Shown piece after piece: positions 1 through 7,813 of a stretch of 64,000 bases of DNA. Position 1 is the first letter of the stretch; every line of letters begins with the position of its first letter. The position numbers and the translations under genes are program-made. Source of the DNA: Jannaschia pohangensis (GTDB taxonomy: Bacteria > Pseudomonadota > Alphaproteobacteria > Rhodobacterales > Rhodobacteraceae); contig NZ_FORA01000005.1 in NCBI RefSeq assembly GCF_900113875.1, forward strand, positions 176,210-240,209, read 5' to 3'. Below the pieces are notes generated by a model, which made no database searches, was not told where the DNA came from, and saw only the letters and a list, made by a program, of their open reading frames with translations.

Positions 1-361
1 CCGGGTCGATCCCGACGGCCGCCAGTGCGACATTGACCACTCCGGATCGCCCGAAGACCGCGATCAGGCCCAGGACCGCGACGATCACCGGCAGGATGAA
101 CGGCGCCCCCAGAATCAGGATGACGGCCCCGCGCCCCGCGAACTGCCGACGGGCGAGGGCGCGGGCCACCGGGATCGCCAGCAGGACCGACAGGCCCGCC
201 GAAACGACCGCCTGCCAGAGGGTGAACCACAGGACGCCCGCGTCGGACGGTTTGAACCCGCTCAGCGTTTCGGCGCGCCAGACAACGGCGATCAACGGCA
301 GGATCAGGGCGCCCGCCACGCAAAGCGCGGCGATCAGGCCAAGGCGGGCGCCCAAGGTCAT
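1..361 (-). CDS. thiP: Thiamine/TPP ABC transporter permease ThiP (N-terminal part)
   Basis: Inner-membrane permease of the ThiBPQ thiamine importer. Reading the reverse strand from the ATG at 361 gives MTLGARLGLIAALCVAGALI followed by further hydrophobic segments and a charged cytoplasmic loop (ARALARRQFAGRG), as expected for the first membrane helices of a binding-protein-dependent permease. The frame is open to the window edge, so only about 120 of the usual ~500+ residues are present. It starts 3 bases after the thiB stop and is clearly co-transcribed with thiB under the TPP riboswitch. Identification leans on position next to thiB. Confidence 0.85.
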   Translation of the reverse strand, partial: MTLGARLGLIAALCVAGALILPLIAVVWRAETLSGFKPSDAGVLWFTLWQAVVSAGLSVLLAIPVARALARRQFAGRGAVILILGAPFILPVIVAVLGLIAVFGRSGVVNVALAAVGIDP

Positions 362-364
362 CGG

Positions 365-1339
365 CTAGCGTCCCAGACCGGCCTCAAACTCCGCGACGAC
401 GGTATCGCGCAGCGCTTCGGCCTCCGCGGACCCATAGATCAGCGCCGTTTCGGGCAGGGCGACCTTTTCGAACCCGGCGGGCATCTTTGCGGGGTCCAGC
501 TTGGCCGGAAGCGACCAGTTGCCGGTCGGGATGATCGACTGGAATGGCTCGGTCAGGATGAAGTCGAGGAAGGCCTGCGCCAGTTCGGGCTGGTCGGTGG
601 TCGCGATCTGGCCCGCCGTCTCGACCATCACATAGTGGCCTTCGTCGAACAGCGCCGCCTTCTTGGTCTCGTCCTCTTCGGCGATGATGTGGTAGGCCGG
701 GCTGGTCGTATAACTCAGGACCATGTCGACCTCGCCATCGGTGAACATGCCATAGGCTTCGGACCAGCCGCGCGTGACGGTCACGATCTTGGGGGCCAGG
801 GCGGCCCAGGCATCTTCGGCCCCGTCACCAAAGACCTTGTGAACCCACAGCGCCAGGGCCAGGCCCGAGACGCTGGTCCGCGGATCCTGAATGGCGATAC
901 GCAGACTGTCGTCGGCGTCAAGAAGTGCCTGAAAAGATGTGGGAACATCTGTGATCTTGGTCGTGTCATAGACGAAGGCGGTGTGGCCCCAGTTGAAGGG
1001 GACGAAGGTGTCGTCCGTCCAGTCGATGGGCATGGTCAGCCCCTCGATCGCCACATTGTGGGGGGCGAACAGGCCGGTCTGTCGGGCGCGTTCCGCGTCG
1101 TCGGTGTTCAGGCCGATGACCACATCCGCAGGGGTCGCGTCGCCCTCCAGCCGAAGGCGGGGCAGAAGGTCGCCGGTGACGTACTCGATTTCGCAGGAAC
1201 AGGAGGCCTCGAACGCCTCCTTGATGGCGGGGCCGGGGCCCCATTCGGAGGCAAAATAATCGGGCGCATAGATGGTGAGCGGCTCGGCATTGGCCGAGGT
1301 GGCGATCATCATCAGGGCCAGGGTGAGGGTCTTTTTCAT
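365..1339 (-). CDS. thiB: Thiamine ABC transporter substrate-binding protein ThiB
   Basis: Periplasmic binding protein that delivers thiamine or its phosphates to ThiP. The 324-aa product begins MKKTLTLALMMIATSANAEP, a typical Sec signal peptide with cleavage after ANA. The mature part has the ThiB-type extracellular solute-binding fold: YAPDYFASEWGPG near the N-terminus, then VIGLNTDD and a late NWSLPAK segment. The start at 1339 is preferred over an in-frame ATG at 1378 because it has an AGGAGA ribosome site at proper spacing and gives the signal peptide directly. A TPP riboswitch lies immediately upstream and thiP follows after 3 bases. Confidence 0.93.
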   Translation of the reverse strand: MKKTLTLALMMIATSANAEPLTIYAPDYFASEWGPGPAIKEAFEASCSCEIEYVTGDLLPRLRLEGDATPADVVIGLNTDDAERARQTGLFAPHNVAIEGLTMPIDWTDDTFVPFNWGHTAFVYDTTKITDVPTSFQALLDADDSLRIAIQDPRTSVSGLALALWVHKVFGDGAEDAWAALAPKIVTVTRGWSEAYGMFTDGEVDMVLSYTTSPAYHIIAEEDETKKAALFDEGHYVMVETAGQIATTDQPELAQAFLDFILTEPFQSIIPTGNWSLPAKLDPAKMPAGFEKVALPETALIYGSAEAEALRDTVVAEFEAGLGR

Positions 1340-1379
1340 GTCTCTCTCCTTTGGCCGGACGGGTTCGGGTGAGAGCATC

Positions 1380-1466
1380 GCACCTTCCCTCCGCCGGTCT
1401 TAACCGGTTCAGGTTCAACGGGTCCGCTTGCGCATCTCAGCCAGTGAAGGCCCCCCGAGGTAGGGG
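1380..1466 (-). promoter_or_regulatory. TPP riboswitch (THI box)
   Basis: The reverse strand carries both conserved THI-box cores: CTGAGA (1435-1440) and TTGAACCTGA (1409-1418), with flanking stems CCGGTTAAGACCGG and GGCGGAGGGAAGG in the usual order. This is the leader of thiBP. About 40 nt separate the aptamer from the thiB start. A CTCTC segment (1371-1375) can pair with the GAGAG of the thiB ribosome site (1342-1347), which suggests control of translation initiation. That mechanism is inference; the aptamer identity is secure. Confidence 0.95.
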
Positions 1467-1499
1467 GTGGATAGCCCGCCTGAACGCCGGGGTCCAGCG

Positions 1500-1811
1500 G
1501 CGGATTTCAGGTATGATCCACGGGTGATCTACGGGTGATCTGCGTCATCCCTTAAAAATGCACAAATAGGGAGGATGCAGAGGTAAACGGTGCGGTCAAC
1601 TTCGGAGGCTGCGGAGTGATCTGCGCGCTGAGCGCCGGTGCGCTCGGTTGGAGCCCGTGTCGTTCGTTTGTTCAATGTGCTGGATGCAACAGACCGGCGT
1701 CGCCGGGATTGGGTGGGGAGCGGACGGTTGGTGCAGATGCGCGAACGGCGGCTTTGGAGAGGCGCTTATTGTCGAAAGAAGTTATCGTTGGTTCGGTTTG
1801 GCCAACCGTAG
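1500..1811. other. Intergenic region, no gene recognised
   Basis: About 310 bases between the TPP riboswitch and the Imm35-like gene. A short direct repeat (ACGGGTGATCT twice, around 1520-1545) is present. A small open frame on the plus strand (1616-1852) has no ribosome site and a composition typical of chance. I see no tRNA, no transposase remnant and no clear terminator. The thiBP promoter should lie near 1470-1560. Confidence 0.5.
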
Positions 1812-2327
1812 TTAGAGGGCAAGCTGTCTTGCGTCGAACCCAACAACGCTAAGCTCGTGAGCGAGTATTTCTGCGCTTTCTGGGTCAGCACAGTGCACAA
1901 TCGGCCTTTGCCCCTCCAGACAAGCCTCAACCGCTCCCTTAGCATCTTTCAGACCTAGTTGAGTAAGTTCTTTGATGATCTTTGTGGCCATCACCTTATT
2001 GGCTCCTTCGCTCCAACCAGATAACTCCACGAACGAGCCGGGCTCTGCGTGCGGGTCGCCAAAGCGCTGATAAATATTAATGTATTTGCTCACCTCATAA
2101 GCGGTACCCAGAGTGAAAATCTGGCCTTTGTCGCTATCGACAAGTATTGGAGCGTTCCCTACCAAAGCGTCCCTTATATCGTTGGTCTCAATAAATACTT
2201 TGCTTTGGAATGAAAAAACCCAACCGTAGTCACCGAATGTGATCGGCTTATCGAAGAGCATCAGGTCTTCGCCCAAAGACTGCACATGCCGCTTTGCAAT
2301 CTCGCGGGCAGCATCAATTGTGATCAC
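1812..2327 (-). CDS. Imm35-like (YrhB) immunity domain fused to ribosomal L7/L12 C-terminal-like domain
   Basis: 171 aa, cytoplasmic, GTG start at 2327 with GGGAGAG about 10 nt upstream. Residues ~1-95 match the pattern of Imm35/YrhB proteins: a helix, then YGWVFSFQSK, a central GNAPILVDSDKG turn, and a tyrosine-rich helix (YEVSKYINIYQRFG). Residues ~110-171 look like the L7/L12 C-terminal fold: KIIKELTQLGLKDAKGAVEA parallels the ribosomal IKxVRExTGLGLKEAKxLVE helix and is followed by an ExAEIxxxLxxxG helix. Imm35 proteins neutralise polymorphic or contact-dependent toxins; no toxin is adjacent. Composition is less GC-rich than the flanks, which fits acquired DNA. The domain calls are from pattern recognition. 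Confidence 0.7.
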   Translation of the reverse strand: MITIDAAREIAKRHVQSLGEDLMLFDKPITFGDYGWVFSFQSKVFIETNDIRDALVGNAPILVDSDKGQIFTLGTAYEVSKYINIYQRFGDPHAEPGSFVELSGWSEGANKVMATKIIKELTQLGLKDAKGAVEACLEGQRPIVHCADPESAEILAHELSVVGFDARQLAL

Positions 2328-2516
2328 GGTTTTATCTCTCCCGGAATGCTCTCAAGTAAAGAGTATACCAATGAAATGAACATACGAAACCCGGCCATTC
2401 GAGCATACCGCAGCATCGGTCGTTCTGGGCTCTTTCCGGACTTTCACCGCGTATGGCATCGACTTCCGCTGAGCGGACGACGCTGCCATAGTTCTTAGCG
2501 ATAGAAAGGTCGGCTT

Positions 2517-2861
2517 GTGAAAGATTGCATCGTTGTTTTAAACACATGCCGCCATTACGGTTGTTCAATGACATTTATTCTTATCAGCCTGAAAGATGGT
2601 TTGCATGACCTTCAACTCAGGAACATCGTCTGGAGGCCCGTAGCATCTGAGATTGTACGGGCAGAGATCGTAGATGGCGAACGAGGGCAAATGCTTGCCT
2701 ACCATCTGTGCACGCAAGTGACCGCGCCAGAAGCGGCTGCGATCTGTGAACATCTGACGAGGCTTGTTAACAACAACGCCCTGCCAAAGGACATTGACGA
2801 AGAGACGGCGAAATTGGTCGCAACTTTCGCGGCATCATCATCCGGCTTTGAAGTTTGCTAG
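2517..2861 (+). CDS. Hypothetical small protein
   Basis: 114 aa from a GTG at 2517 with a GAAAGG-like site upstream; an internal ATG at 2568 (97 aa, beginning MTFILISLKDG) lacks a ribosome site. The sequence looks like a real globular protein: an alternating hydrophobic strand pattern, then amphipathic helices (APEAAAICEHLTRLVNNN) and an acidic segment before the C-terminus. I do not recognise a family. It lies in the same lower-GC pocket as the Imm35-like gene and is divergent from it, so it could belong to the same acquired module. It has no signal peptide or membrane segment. Confidence 0.5.
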   Translation: MKDCIVVLNTCRHYGCSMTFILISLKDGLHDLQLRNIVWRPVASEIVRAEIVDGERGQMLAYHLCTQVTAPEAAAICEHLTRLVNNNALPKDIDEETAKLVATFAASSSGFEVC

Positions 2862-3071
2862 CTGCAACTGAAGAGCTGCCATTCAAGAGCGCCGCAGATT
2901 TCGTGATTCAGGCCTCGCACCGCACCTTCGCCGCAAGTGGCATGAACGTCCGCCAAGGGCCGTCACGCACCGCCTCCGTCACACCGGATCGCAAGCCATT
3001 CGCGCCACCCGCCTCGATTGCCTTGGGCCTGGTCCTGCGCTAGGGCCGGGGCGCAATCGTGAGGTCCGCCC

Positions 3072-4178
3072 ATGTCCCTGAACACCTTCGGTCACCTGTT
3101 CCGCGTCACCACCTGGGGCGAGAGCCATGGGCCCGCGCTGGGTGCGACGGTCGACGGGTGTCCGCCGGGGGTGCGGATCGTGGCCGAAGACATTCAGCAG
3201 TGGCTGGACAAGCGCAAGCCCGGGCAATCCAAGCATACCACGCAGCGCAAGGAACCTGACGCAGTCGAGATCCTGTCGGGGGTGTTCGAGGGGGTCAGCA
3301 CCGGGACGCCGATCCAGCTGATGATCCGCAACACCGACCAGCGTTCCAAGGATTATGGCGACATCGCCGAAAAGTTCCGGCCCGGCCACGCCGACATCAC
3401 CTATTGGCAGAAATACGGCGTGCGCGACTATCGCGGCGGCGGGCGGTCTTCGGCGCGGGAAACGGCGGCGCGGGTCGCGGCAGGCGGTGTGGCGCGGGCG
3501 GCTTTGGGGGTACTGGCGCCAGAGGTCCGGATCACCGGCTACATGACGGCCATGGGACCGCTCGACATCGACCGTAGCCGGTTCGACTGGGACGAGATCG
3601 CGCGCAACGATTTCTGGTGCCCCGATCCGGTCGCGGCGCAGGAATTTGCAGACCACCTCGATTGGCTGCGCAAGGATGACCACAATTCGGTCGGCGCGAT
3701 CATCGAATGCGTGGCGCGCGGGGTGCCAGCGGGTCTGGGCGCGCCGATCTATGGCAAGCTCGACACCGATCTGGCGGCGGCAATGATGTCGATCAACGCG
3801 GTCAAGGGGGTCGAGGTGGGCGAAGGCATGAACGCTGCCCGCCTGACCGGGCGCGACAACGCGGACGAGATTTCGATGGGGCCGGACGGGCCGGTCTATT
3901 CATCCAATCACGCGGGCGGGATTCTGGGTGGGATCAGCACGGGGCAGGACGTGGTCGTGCGCTTTGCAGTCAAGCCGACCAGTTCGATCCTGTCGGAGCG
4001 GCGTACGATCACCCGGTCGGGTGAAGACACCACGATCATCACCAAAGGGCGGCATGACCCCTGCGTCGGCATCCGCGCCGTGCCCGTGGCCGAGGCGATG
4101 ATGGCCTGTGTCGTGCTTGACCACCTGCTGCTGCATCGTGGGCAGGTCGGCGATGCGGGCGGGCGCATCGGCTCATGA
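3072..4178 (+). CDS. aroC: Chorismate synthase
   Basis: Last step of the shikimate pathway: 5-enolpyruvylshikimate-3-phosphate to chorismate, with reduced FMN. The 368-aa protein opens [20 protein letters not shown], which contains the family signature GESHG. It has [20 protein letters not shown] around residues 118-138 (second signature) and a late RSGEDTTI segment. Length is normal for bacterial AroC. The ATG at 3072 has GAGG a few bases upstream. It is convergent with the DUF3618 gene, and a hairpin lies between the two. Monocistronic by appearance. Confidence 0.98.
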   Translation: MSLNTFGHLFRVTTWGESHGPALGATVDGCPPGVRIVAEDIQQWLDKRKPGQSKHTTQRKEPDAVEILSGVFEGVSTGTPIQLMIRNTDQRSKDYGDIAEKFRPGHADITYWQKYGVRDYRGGGRSSARETAARVAAGGVARAALGVLAPEVRITGYMTAMGPLDIDRSRFDWDEIARNDFWCPDPVAAQEFADHLDWLRKDDHNSVGAIIECVARGVPAGLGAPIYGKLDTDLAAAMMSINAVKGVEVGEGMNAARLTGRDNADEISMGPDGPVYSSNHAGGILGGISTGQDVVVRFAVKPTSSILSERRTITRSGEDTTIITKGRHDPCVGIRAVPVAEAMMACVVLDHLLLHRGQVGDAGGRIGS

Positions 4179-4208
4179 CAAAACGCGCGCCCCGGTCGGG
4201 ACGCGCGC
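4179..4208 (-). terminator. Rho-independent terminator of the DUF3618 operon
   Basis: GC-rich inverted repeat CGCGCGCCCC / GGGACGCGCG (4184-4207) with one mismatch. On the minus strand it is followed by TTTT, so it fits best as the terminator of the minus-strand operon ending at 4230. It may also stop aroC transcription arriving from the other side. Confidence 0.7.
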
Positions 4209-4229
4209 AATCATTGCTCCAGCGGAGGG

Positions 4230-5249
4230 TCAGTTGAAGGAACTGCCGACCTTCTGGCGGTCCGCCTCTGCTTTGGCGGCATCCTTGACCCGGTCGGTGG
4301 CCGATTTCAAAGACGCTTCGGTCCGCTGCATCGCTTCGTCGGCGGATGGCGTGCCTTCCTTGACACTGCGAAGCGTCTCGGCGGCGACTGCCTTTGCTTC
4401 ACCGGCGGCCGCTTCGGCGACGGCACGCAGCTTGGCGCTCTCCTCTTGGAAGATTCGCTCTGCCTCGGCGACCGCGCGGTCGCGGTGCGCCCCGAGATAG
4501 GCGTCTTCCTTGCGGGTCCGGGGCAGCATCGCCCCGATCATCGCGCCGACGCCCAAGGCCAGCAGACCGCCGACCAGCGGCTGACTGATGAAGGCATCGC
4601 GTCCTGCGGCGGCATAGTCACCCGCCCGCTCGGACATCTTTTGCTGCGCGTCATAGGCTGCGGCGCGCGCGGCGATGACGCGGTCGCGGGCGATGTCGGA
4701 CAGATGCTCCGTTCCATGGGCAAGGCGGTCGCGGAGGGATTCGCTGTGGGATGATGTATGGGTCATGTCGGTCCATGCTCCTTTCAACTGCGCGCCAGTA
4801 TCGCGCGCTTGGTTCTTTACGTTCTGCCAGAGGTTCGTGTCGTCCTCCTCCGGCTCGAGTGCCGCGATCCGGTCGTCAAAGGACGCCATTCGGGGTTCGG
4901 CATGCCGGAACCCGCTGACGGTTTCCTGCCCGACCGGGTCGAAGGCTGGCTTCGGGGCCAAAGGACGATGGCGCGAAGCCATGTCTTCGGATGTGTCGCG
5001 GGCTTTCACCGGCCCGGCGATCAGCCAAGCAATTCCTGCCCCGGCCAAGGCAACGGCCATGGGATTCTGCTTGGCTTGGCGCATCAGGTTTTCGGCAACC
5101 TCTCCGCCGTGGTCCCGCAGATATCCCGAGGCGGTATCGATGATGGCTTCGGGGCTGAAATGGCCCTGCAGCTCGTCAAGGGAGCGGGCCAATGCGCCGC
5201 GTTCCGCTTCGATTTCGCGCTCGATTTCGTCCGTTGTGCGATCAGTCAT
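4230..5249 (-). CDS. DUF3618 domain-containing membrane-associated protein
   Basis: 339 aa. The N-terminus (TDEIEREIEAERGALARSLDELQ) is the DUF3618 signature found in alphaproteobacterial envelope/stress operons. A hydrophobic helix (NPMAVALAGAGIAWLIAG) lies near residue 75 and another (PLVGGLLALGVGAMIGAML) near residue 235. The remainder is charged, Ala-rich and probably coiled-coil (AEAERIFQEESAKLRAVAEAAAGEAKAVAAE). The start at 5249 overlaps the upstream stop by one base (TGATG) and has AAGGAG upstream; an in-frame GTG one codon earlier is less likely. Third gene of a three-gene operon with translational coupling. Function is not established for the family. Confidence 0.85.
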   Translation of the reverse strand: MTDRTTDEIEREIEAERGALARSLDELQGHFSPEAIIDTASGYLRDHGGEVAENLMRQAKQNPMAVALAGAGIAWLIAGPVKARDTSEDMASRHRPLAPKPAFDPVGQETVSGFRHAEPRMASFDDRIAALEPEEDDTNLWQNVKNQARDTGAQLKGAWTDMTHTSSHSESLRDRLAHGTEHLSDIARDRVIAARAAAYDAQQKMSERAGDYAAAGRDAFISQPLVGGLLALGVGAMIGAMLPRTRKEDAYLGAHRDRAVAEAERIFQEESAKLRAVAEAAAGEAKAVAAETLRSVKEGTPSADEAMQRTEASLKSATDRVKDAAKAEADRQKVGSSFN

Positions 5250-5641
5250 CACAAGGTCTCCTTCACGGCATCCGCATCCCGGCGCAGGTTCTTGACCGTG
5301 CGTGTGGGGGCGAGCGAGGTCATCTTAAGGTCCTTCAACCCTTTCAGCGTCATGCCCAGCGCCAAGGCGGCGAAGGTGACACCGACGATCAAGGCGGACC
5401 ATCCTGCCTCGAGGCCGAGAGCGGTGAGGCCAGCCACCAGCGCGCCTGCCAGCACGTTGAGTGCGACGAGAGCGATGATCAGCGAGGCCGCGATCAGTCC
5501 GATGGCAATACCGGCCCGACTGATGTTCTCGGAAACTTCGGCCTTGGCGAGGTCGATTTCCTTGCGGATCAGGTTCGAAATATGAGCCAGCACATCAGAA
5601 ATGATGCTTGTCGTACCGCGTGCCTGGGTTTCGTCCTTCAT
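5249..5641 (-). CDS. Phage holin family / DUF1469 (Phage_holin_3_6) membrane protein
   Basis: 130 aa. An N-terminal amphipathic part (SNLIRKEIDLAKAEVSEN) is followed by two strong transmembrane helices: GIAIGLIAASLIIALVALNV and the region around WSALIVGVTFAALALGMTL. This arrangement (LxRxExxLAKAE plus two helices) is the Phage_holin_3_6 or 'putative actinobacterial holin-X' family. It is a chromosomal envelope protein and there is no phage context here. It overlaps the upstream gene by 4 bases (ATGA) and the downstream gene by 1, so the three are co-translated. Membrane-associated role inferred; exact function unknown. Confidence 0.85.
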   Translation of the reverse strand: MKDETQARGTTSIISDVLAHISNLIRKEIDLAKAEVSENISRAGIAIGLIAASLIIALVALNVLAGALVAGLTALGLEAGWSALIVGVTFAALALGMTLKGLKDLKMTSLAPTRTVKNLRRDADAVKETL

Positions 5642-6168
5642 CGCGTCACCAACATCGAAGGATCGGCAGGCCGCTTGTAGTCGGAGGTGATGACCGGATG
5701 GGTCATCTGCCGTTCGGAGGCCTTCATCATCCGGGCCGCCGCGAACCCGAGAAGGGCAGCGCCACCAAGGAACAATGCCGGATTGCGGCGGGCAAAGGTG
5801 CTCAGATCCTCGACAACGGACCCGAGATCCTTGTCGCGGATCATTTCGGCAGCCTGCGTCAGGTTGGATGCCAGATAATCGGCGGCCTGTGCCTGATAGC
5901 TGTCGTGACCGAACTCATGACCCGCATTGCGGATGTTCTCGGCGGTCTCCTCGATCCGGGATGTGGCTTGCCCTTTCAGATCCTCGACCTTTTCGTCGGC
6001 GGCATGCCGGGCTTCGTCCGCCAGATGGCTCGCCTGTTGGGCGGCTTTGTCGCGCAGCTTCGTCACCTTGTCGGCGGCGATGTCCGCAGGAGACCCAGAT
6101 CCGCCGATGCTGTCACCTGCGGCATGCTTGGATCCGGATTTTGGCGTATGTGTCTTGTTGGCGGACAT
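5638..6168 (-). CDS. Hypothetical helical protein of DUF3618-type operon
   Basis: 176 aa. The first half is highly charged and Ala-rich, likely coiled-coil (KLRDKAAQQASHLADEARHAADEKVEDLK). A C-terminal hydrophobic helix (NPALFLGGAALLGFAAARMM) near residue 140 should anchor it in the inner membrane. Two ATGs are possible, 6174 and 6168. AGGAGG abuts the first with no spacing and sits at the right distance for the second, so I chose 6168 (MSANKTHTPKSG). First gene of the operon with the DUF1469 and DUF3618 proteins. Such trios are seen in alphaproteobacteria and are associated with stress responses; no catalytic motif is visible. Confidence 0.8.
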   Translation of the reverse strand: MSANKTHTPKSGSKHAAGDSIGGSGSPADIAADKVTKLRDKAAQQASHLADEARHAADEKVEDLKGQATSRIEETAENIRNAGHEFGHDSYQAQAADYLASNLTQAAEMIRDKDLGSVVEDLSTFARRNPALFLGGAALLGFAAARMMKASERQMTHPVITSDYKRPADPSMLVTR

Positions 6169-6221
6169 CTTCATCCTCCTCTAAAAATTCTGGAAATGTC
6201 GGAAAGGTCGGTCTGGTCGCC

Positions 6222-6290
6222 TCAGGCGACGAAGTTGACCACGGCAAGGGCAACGACAACGACGCCGATGATGTAAAAGATGCTGTGCAT
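6222..6290 (-). CDS. 22-aa single-helix membrane protein
   Basis: A very short gene: MHSIFYIIGVVVVALAVVNF plus two more residues, then TGA. It has a perfect AGGAGG seven or so bases before the ATG. The product is essentially one transmembrane helix with an aromatic N-terminal cap. It lies about 50 bases upstream of the three-gene DUF3618 operon on the same strand and is probably the first translated unit of that transcript. Small hydrophobic proteins of this form occur in other alphaproteobacteria. The strong ribosome site and clean hydrophobic composition make it credible despite its size. Confidence 0.7.
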   Translation of the reverse strand: MHSIFYIIGVVVVALAVVNFVA

Positions 6291-6390
6291 GGGATGCCTC
6301 CTGGGTTTCATGGGTTTGACCAAACGACGTCTTGTCGTCTGTCTCTGCCGCACTAACGCAGGTATTGTCGGATGCGTTCCATGACGGCGG

Positions 6391-7260
6391 TCAATTTCGC
6401 CGCAGCCGAGACAGCTGAACCGCCAGAATCCCCAAGGTGACGATCACCACACCAGCCAGGTCGAGCGCGCCAAGCCGTTCGCCCAAAAGGGCCCAGGCGA
6501 TCACCACGCCAAAGAATGGGTTGAGAAAGTGGAAGGTCGCCGCCGGGGTCGCGCCGATGCGGGCCACCAGAAGAAACCAGATCCAGGTCGCGGCAAGACC
6601 GGGAATCAGAGTGGTATAGGCCAGCGCGCCGATGAGGCGGGGCGACCAGGTGACAACCCATGTCTCGAACGCGAGGCCGATGGGCAGCAGGACCGCGCTG
6701 CCGACCAGCATCTGAAGCCCGACCACCATCAAGAGGTTACCGCCGCCCGACGCGCTGCGGACCGACAACGTGGCGACGGTCAGGGCGACGACGGCCAGAA
6801 TGCACAGGGCGATGCCGGTCAGGTCTGCGCCCCCTTGAAGCCGCGTCCCCATGATCAGGACCACGCCGATCGTGCCGGCCACAAGACCGACGACACCCAG
6901 GGGGCGCGTCTTTTCCGAGAAGATCACCCAATTCGCCAGCGCCACCAGAAGCGGCAGGCAGGACGCGATGATGGCGGCGAGCGATGCCTCGATCCACTGC
7001 ATCGCGACGAAGTTCAGGCCCAGATAGAGCGCGTTCTGGCAGATGCCGAACACGATCACGGCGCGCCACTGCCCGCGTGTCAGGGACATGCGCTGCCCGA
7101 TACCATAGGCGATCACGAGGCCGAGCGCGCCCGAAATGGCAAAGCGCAGGGACAACGACAGGATCGGCGGGGCTTCGGCGACGATGATGCGGGCGGACGT
7201 GAAGGCCGAGGACCACATCAAGGCGAACAGCAGACCGTAGAGGATTGCGCGGACGTCCAT
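6391..7260 (-). CDS. DMT family (EamA) transporter
   Basis: 289-aa inner-membrane protein with about ten hydrophobic helices arranged as two EamA repeats. The first repeat starts at MDVRAILYGLLFALMWSSAF; the second contains FLNPFFGVVIAWALLGERLG, a typical EamA hallmark. The family exports amino acids and other metabolites; the substrate here cannot be read. The start at 7260 (AGCAGG upstream) was chosen over an in-frame ATG at 7338, because the extra 26 residues are hydrophilic and untypical and would overlap the HU terminator. It is downstream of and separate from the hup gene. Confidence 0.88.
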   Translation of the reverse strand: MDVRAILYGLLFALMWSSAFTSARIIVAEAPPILSLSLRFAISGALGLVIAYGIGQRMSLTRGQWRAVIVFGICQNALYLGLNFVAMQWIEASLAAIIASCLPLLVALANWVIFSEKTRPLGVVGLVAGTIGVVLIMGTRLQGGADLTGIALCILAVVALTVATLSVRSASGGGNLLMVVGLQMLVGSAVLLPIGLAFETWVVTWSPRLIGALAYTTLIPGLAATWIWFLLVARIGATPAATFHFLNPFFGVVIAWALLGERLGALDLAGVVIVTLGILAVQLSRLRRN

Positions 7261-7339
7261 CGGACCTGCTACTTTCGATTTCCCGCACCTTTCGGCATTC
7301 GGCATCTGACGGCAAGGGGTGCGAACCCGTACGCACATG

Positions 7340-7366
7340 AAAAAAGGCCCACCAAGCGGGGCCTTC
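7340..7366 (-). terminator. Rho-independent terminator of the HU gene
   Basis: On the minus strand AAGGCCCCGC TTGG TGGGCCTT is followed by a run of T. The stem is strong, it lies about 40 bases after the HU stop codon, and it separates hup from the DMT transporter gene. Confidence 0.85.
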
Positions 7367-7407
7367 GTTCGTATCGTTGCGGAGTGATGCTCCGGATCGG
7401 AAACCGA

Positions 7408-7698
7408 TCAGTTGTTGACGCTGTCTTTCAGAGCCTTGGCGATGGTCATCTTGACCACCTTGTCGGCCTCTTTCTTGAACTGCTCGCCCGTGGCGGGGTT
7501 GCGAACCATACGCTCGGGACGCTCGCGGCACATGATCTTGCCGACACCCGGCAGGGTCACGGCACCACCGCCGGATACTTCCTCGGTGATGATCTCGACG
7601 ATCGCATCAAGCGCGCCGGATGCGGTCTTCTTGTCCGCGTCCATCTTTTCGGCAAGCGCTGCAACGAGCTGCGTCTTGGTCATCGGTTTGGTAGCCAT
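7408..7698 (-). CDS. hup: HU family DNA-binding protein
   Basis: 96-aa nucleoid protein that bends DNA as a dimer. MTKTQLVAALAEKMDADKKTA is the N-terminal helix pair. VTLPGVGKIMCRERPERMVRNP covers the HU signature and the DNA-binding arm; the arm normally reads GRNPxTGE and is here VRNPATGEQ. The C-terminal strand-helix is KVVKMTIAKALKDSV. Length is normal (~90 aa). Monocistronic, with its own terminator 41 bases downstream. Confidence 0.95.
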   Translation of the reverse strand: MATKPMTKTQLVAALAEKMDADKKTASGALDAIVEIITEEVSGGGAVTLPGVGKIMCRERPERMVRNPATGEQFKKEADKVVKMTIAKALKDSVNN

Positions 7699-7813
7699 GT
7701 GGTCTTCTCCCTGTTACCGTGAGGCTTCGAATTGTGGCGACCTTATCCTAGGGAGTCAGCCGGTCACAAGAATTTGTAGTGATGAAATGTGCCTGTGAGC
7801 GAGGAAAAAACGC

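Noticed and set aside
1396..1411. AACCGGTT inverted repeat resembling the iol operator
   Set aside because: It forms part of a TPP riboswitch stem (CCGGTTAAGACCGG) and lacks the flanking TGC/GCA.
2855..3043. Short open frame between the unknown small gene and aroC
   Set aside because: No ribosome site and no recognisable composition; it overlaps the end of the upstream gene and is likely chance.
5249..5641. Phage remnant suggested by the holin-like protein
   Set aside because: The holin-named family is a chromosomal membrane protein family; both neighbours are DUF3618-type operon genes and no phage genes are near.
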